From Tetragonia tetragonoides (Eukaryota > Streptophyta > Magnoliopsida > Caryophyllales > Aizoaceae): DNA of 64,000 bases. A program made the translations under genes and the position numbers. The notes beneath the pieces are model-generated. The model worked only from the letters and a program-made list of their open reading frames with translations, made no database searches and was not told the DNA's origin. Within the stretch, counting starts at the first letter, position 1; each line of letters begins with the position of its first letter. This document shows, in pieces, positions 63,669 to 64,000 of this stretch. The stretch covers positions 27,412,501-27,476,500 of the forward strand of contig CM076146.1 of assembly GCA_038025085.1 (NCBI GenBank). The letters are read 5' to 3'.

Positions 63669-64000
63669 ATAATAATAAATAATATTAATGATTTTACTAT
63701 TAATTTTGTCAAAATTATATTTATAATAAAAATAACAATAACAACAATAATAATAATTATTATAATATTAAAAATAGTAGTAATAATAATAAAAAAAATA
63801 AAAAAAAAAAATAATAATAATATTAATAATAATAATAATTAATTATTATTATTATTATTTTTTATTTTTATATTTAAGAGAACACTCAAAAATACAAAAT
63901 TTTAATTTTCACCAGTTGCTCCCAGTTTGACCCACCTTGAACTAAGTCCACACAAGATTTTGTACTTTTTATACACCCTCAGGTGTATATAGTAACATTT
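63669..64000. other. Low-complexity AAT/ATT-rich end of the window
   Basis: Mostly AAT and ATT trinucleotides. TTTTCACCAGTTGCTCCCAG near 63905 resembles the subterminal repeats of the preceding TIR element. Confidence 0.5.

Overview
This is about 64 kb of plant nuclear DNA. Split genes with GT/AG introns, plant-specific protein families (a NIK-type receptor kinase, an F-box/FBD/LRR protein, a pyruvoyl AdoMet decarboxylase with its conserved upstream ORF), a nuclear tRNA-His and dense plant transposon remnants all point to a eudicot. Caryophyllales would fit, but I cannot prove it from the sequence. No prokaryotic operon, CRISPR or plasmid feature is present. All calls come from reading the sequence; no database search was run.

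Host genes, left to right: (1) the 3' exons of a multi-pass, probably plastid, DUF2232-type membrane protein (290-2969, +, 5' end outside the window); (2) an S-adenosylmethionine decarboxylase gene (TATA near 12755, leader intron, 51-aa conserved uORF at 13884-14146, main ORF 14321-15433, +); (3) a tRNA-His(GUG) gene (18908-18979, +); (4) one F-box gene in two pieces (C-terminal half 22101-22908 and N-terminal half 28388-28750, both -), separated by about 5.5 kb of inserted DNA; (5) an 11-exon LRR receptor kinase of the NSP-interacting kinase type (54578-57980, +); (6) an F-box/FBD/LRR gene (59688-61238, -) whose first intron lacks a normal AG acceptor.

Most of the rest is mobile or repetitive DNA. 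There is a Copia LTR retrotransposon with near-identical 201-bp LTRs and a 5-bp target duplication but broken ORFs (34099-39210). There is a CACTA element with matching 3-bp target duplications (43336-44098). A family of small hAT elements shows 8-bp target duplications, two of them exact (33333-34004, 45053-45243). Three LINE-type insertions carry 14-17-bp target duplications. Three tandem Helitron-end copies sit beside a (TA)n tract. Other features are a Stowaway MITE, several further TIR elements, a 310-320-bp satellite-like array (46870-48440), a 645-bp tandem duplication beside it, and a large fold-back element (53126-53780).

The most unusual object is a 4.5-kb TIR element (23048-27518). 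Inside it, tRNA-shaped sequences with good Pol III A and B boxes alternate with arrays of about 24 bp built on ATTCATTAAA. It sits within the insertion that split the F-box gene. Other notable signals are the altered tiny uORF of the AdoMetDC gene, the apparently lost splice acceptor, and the coding-dead but recently inserted Copia element.
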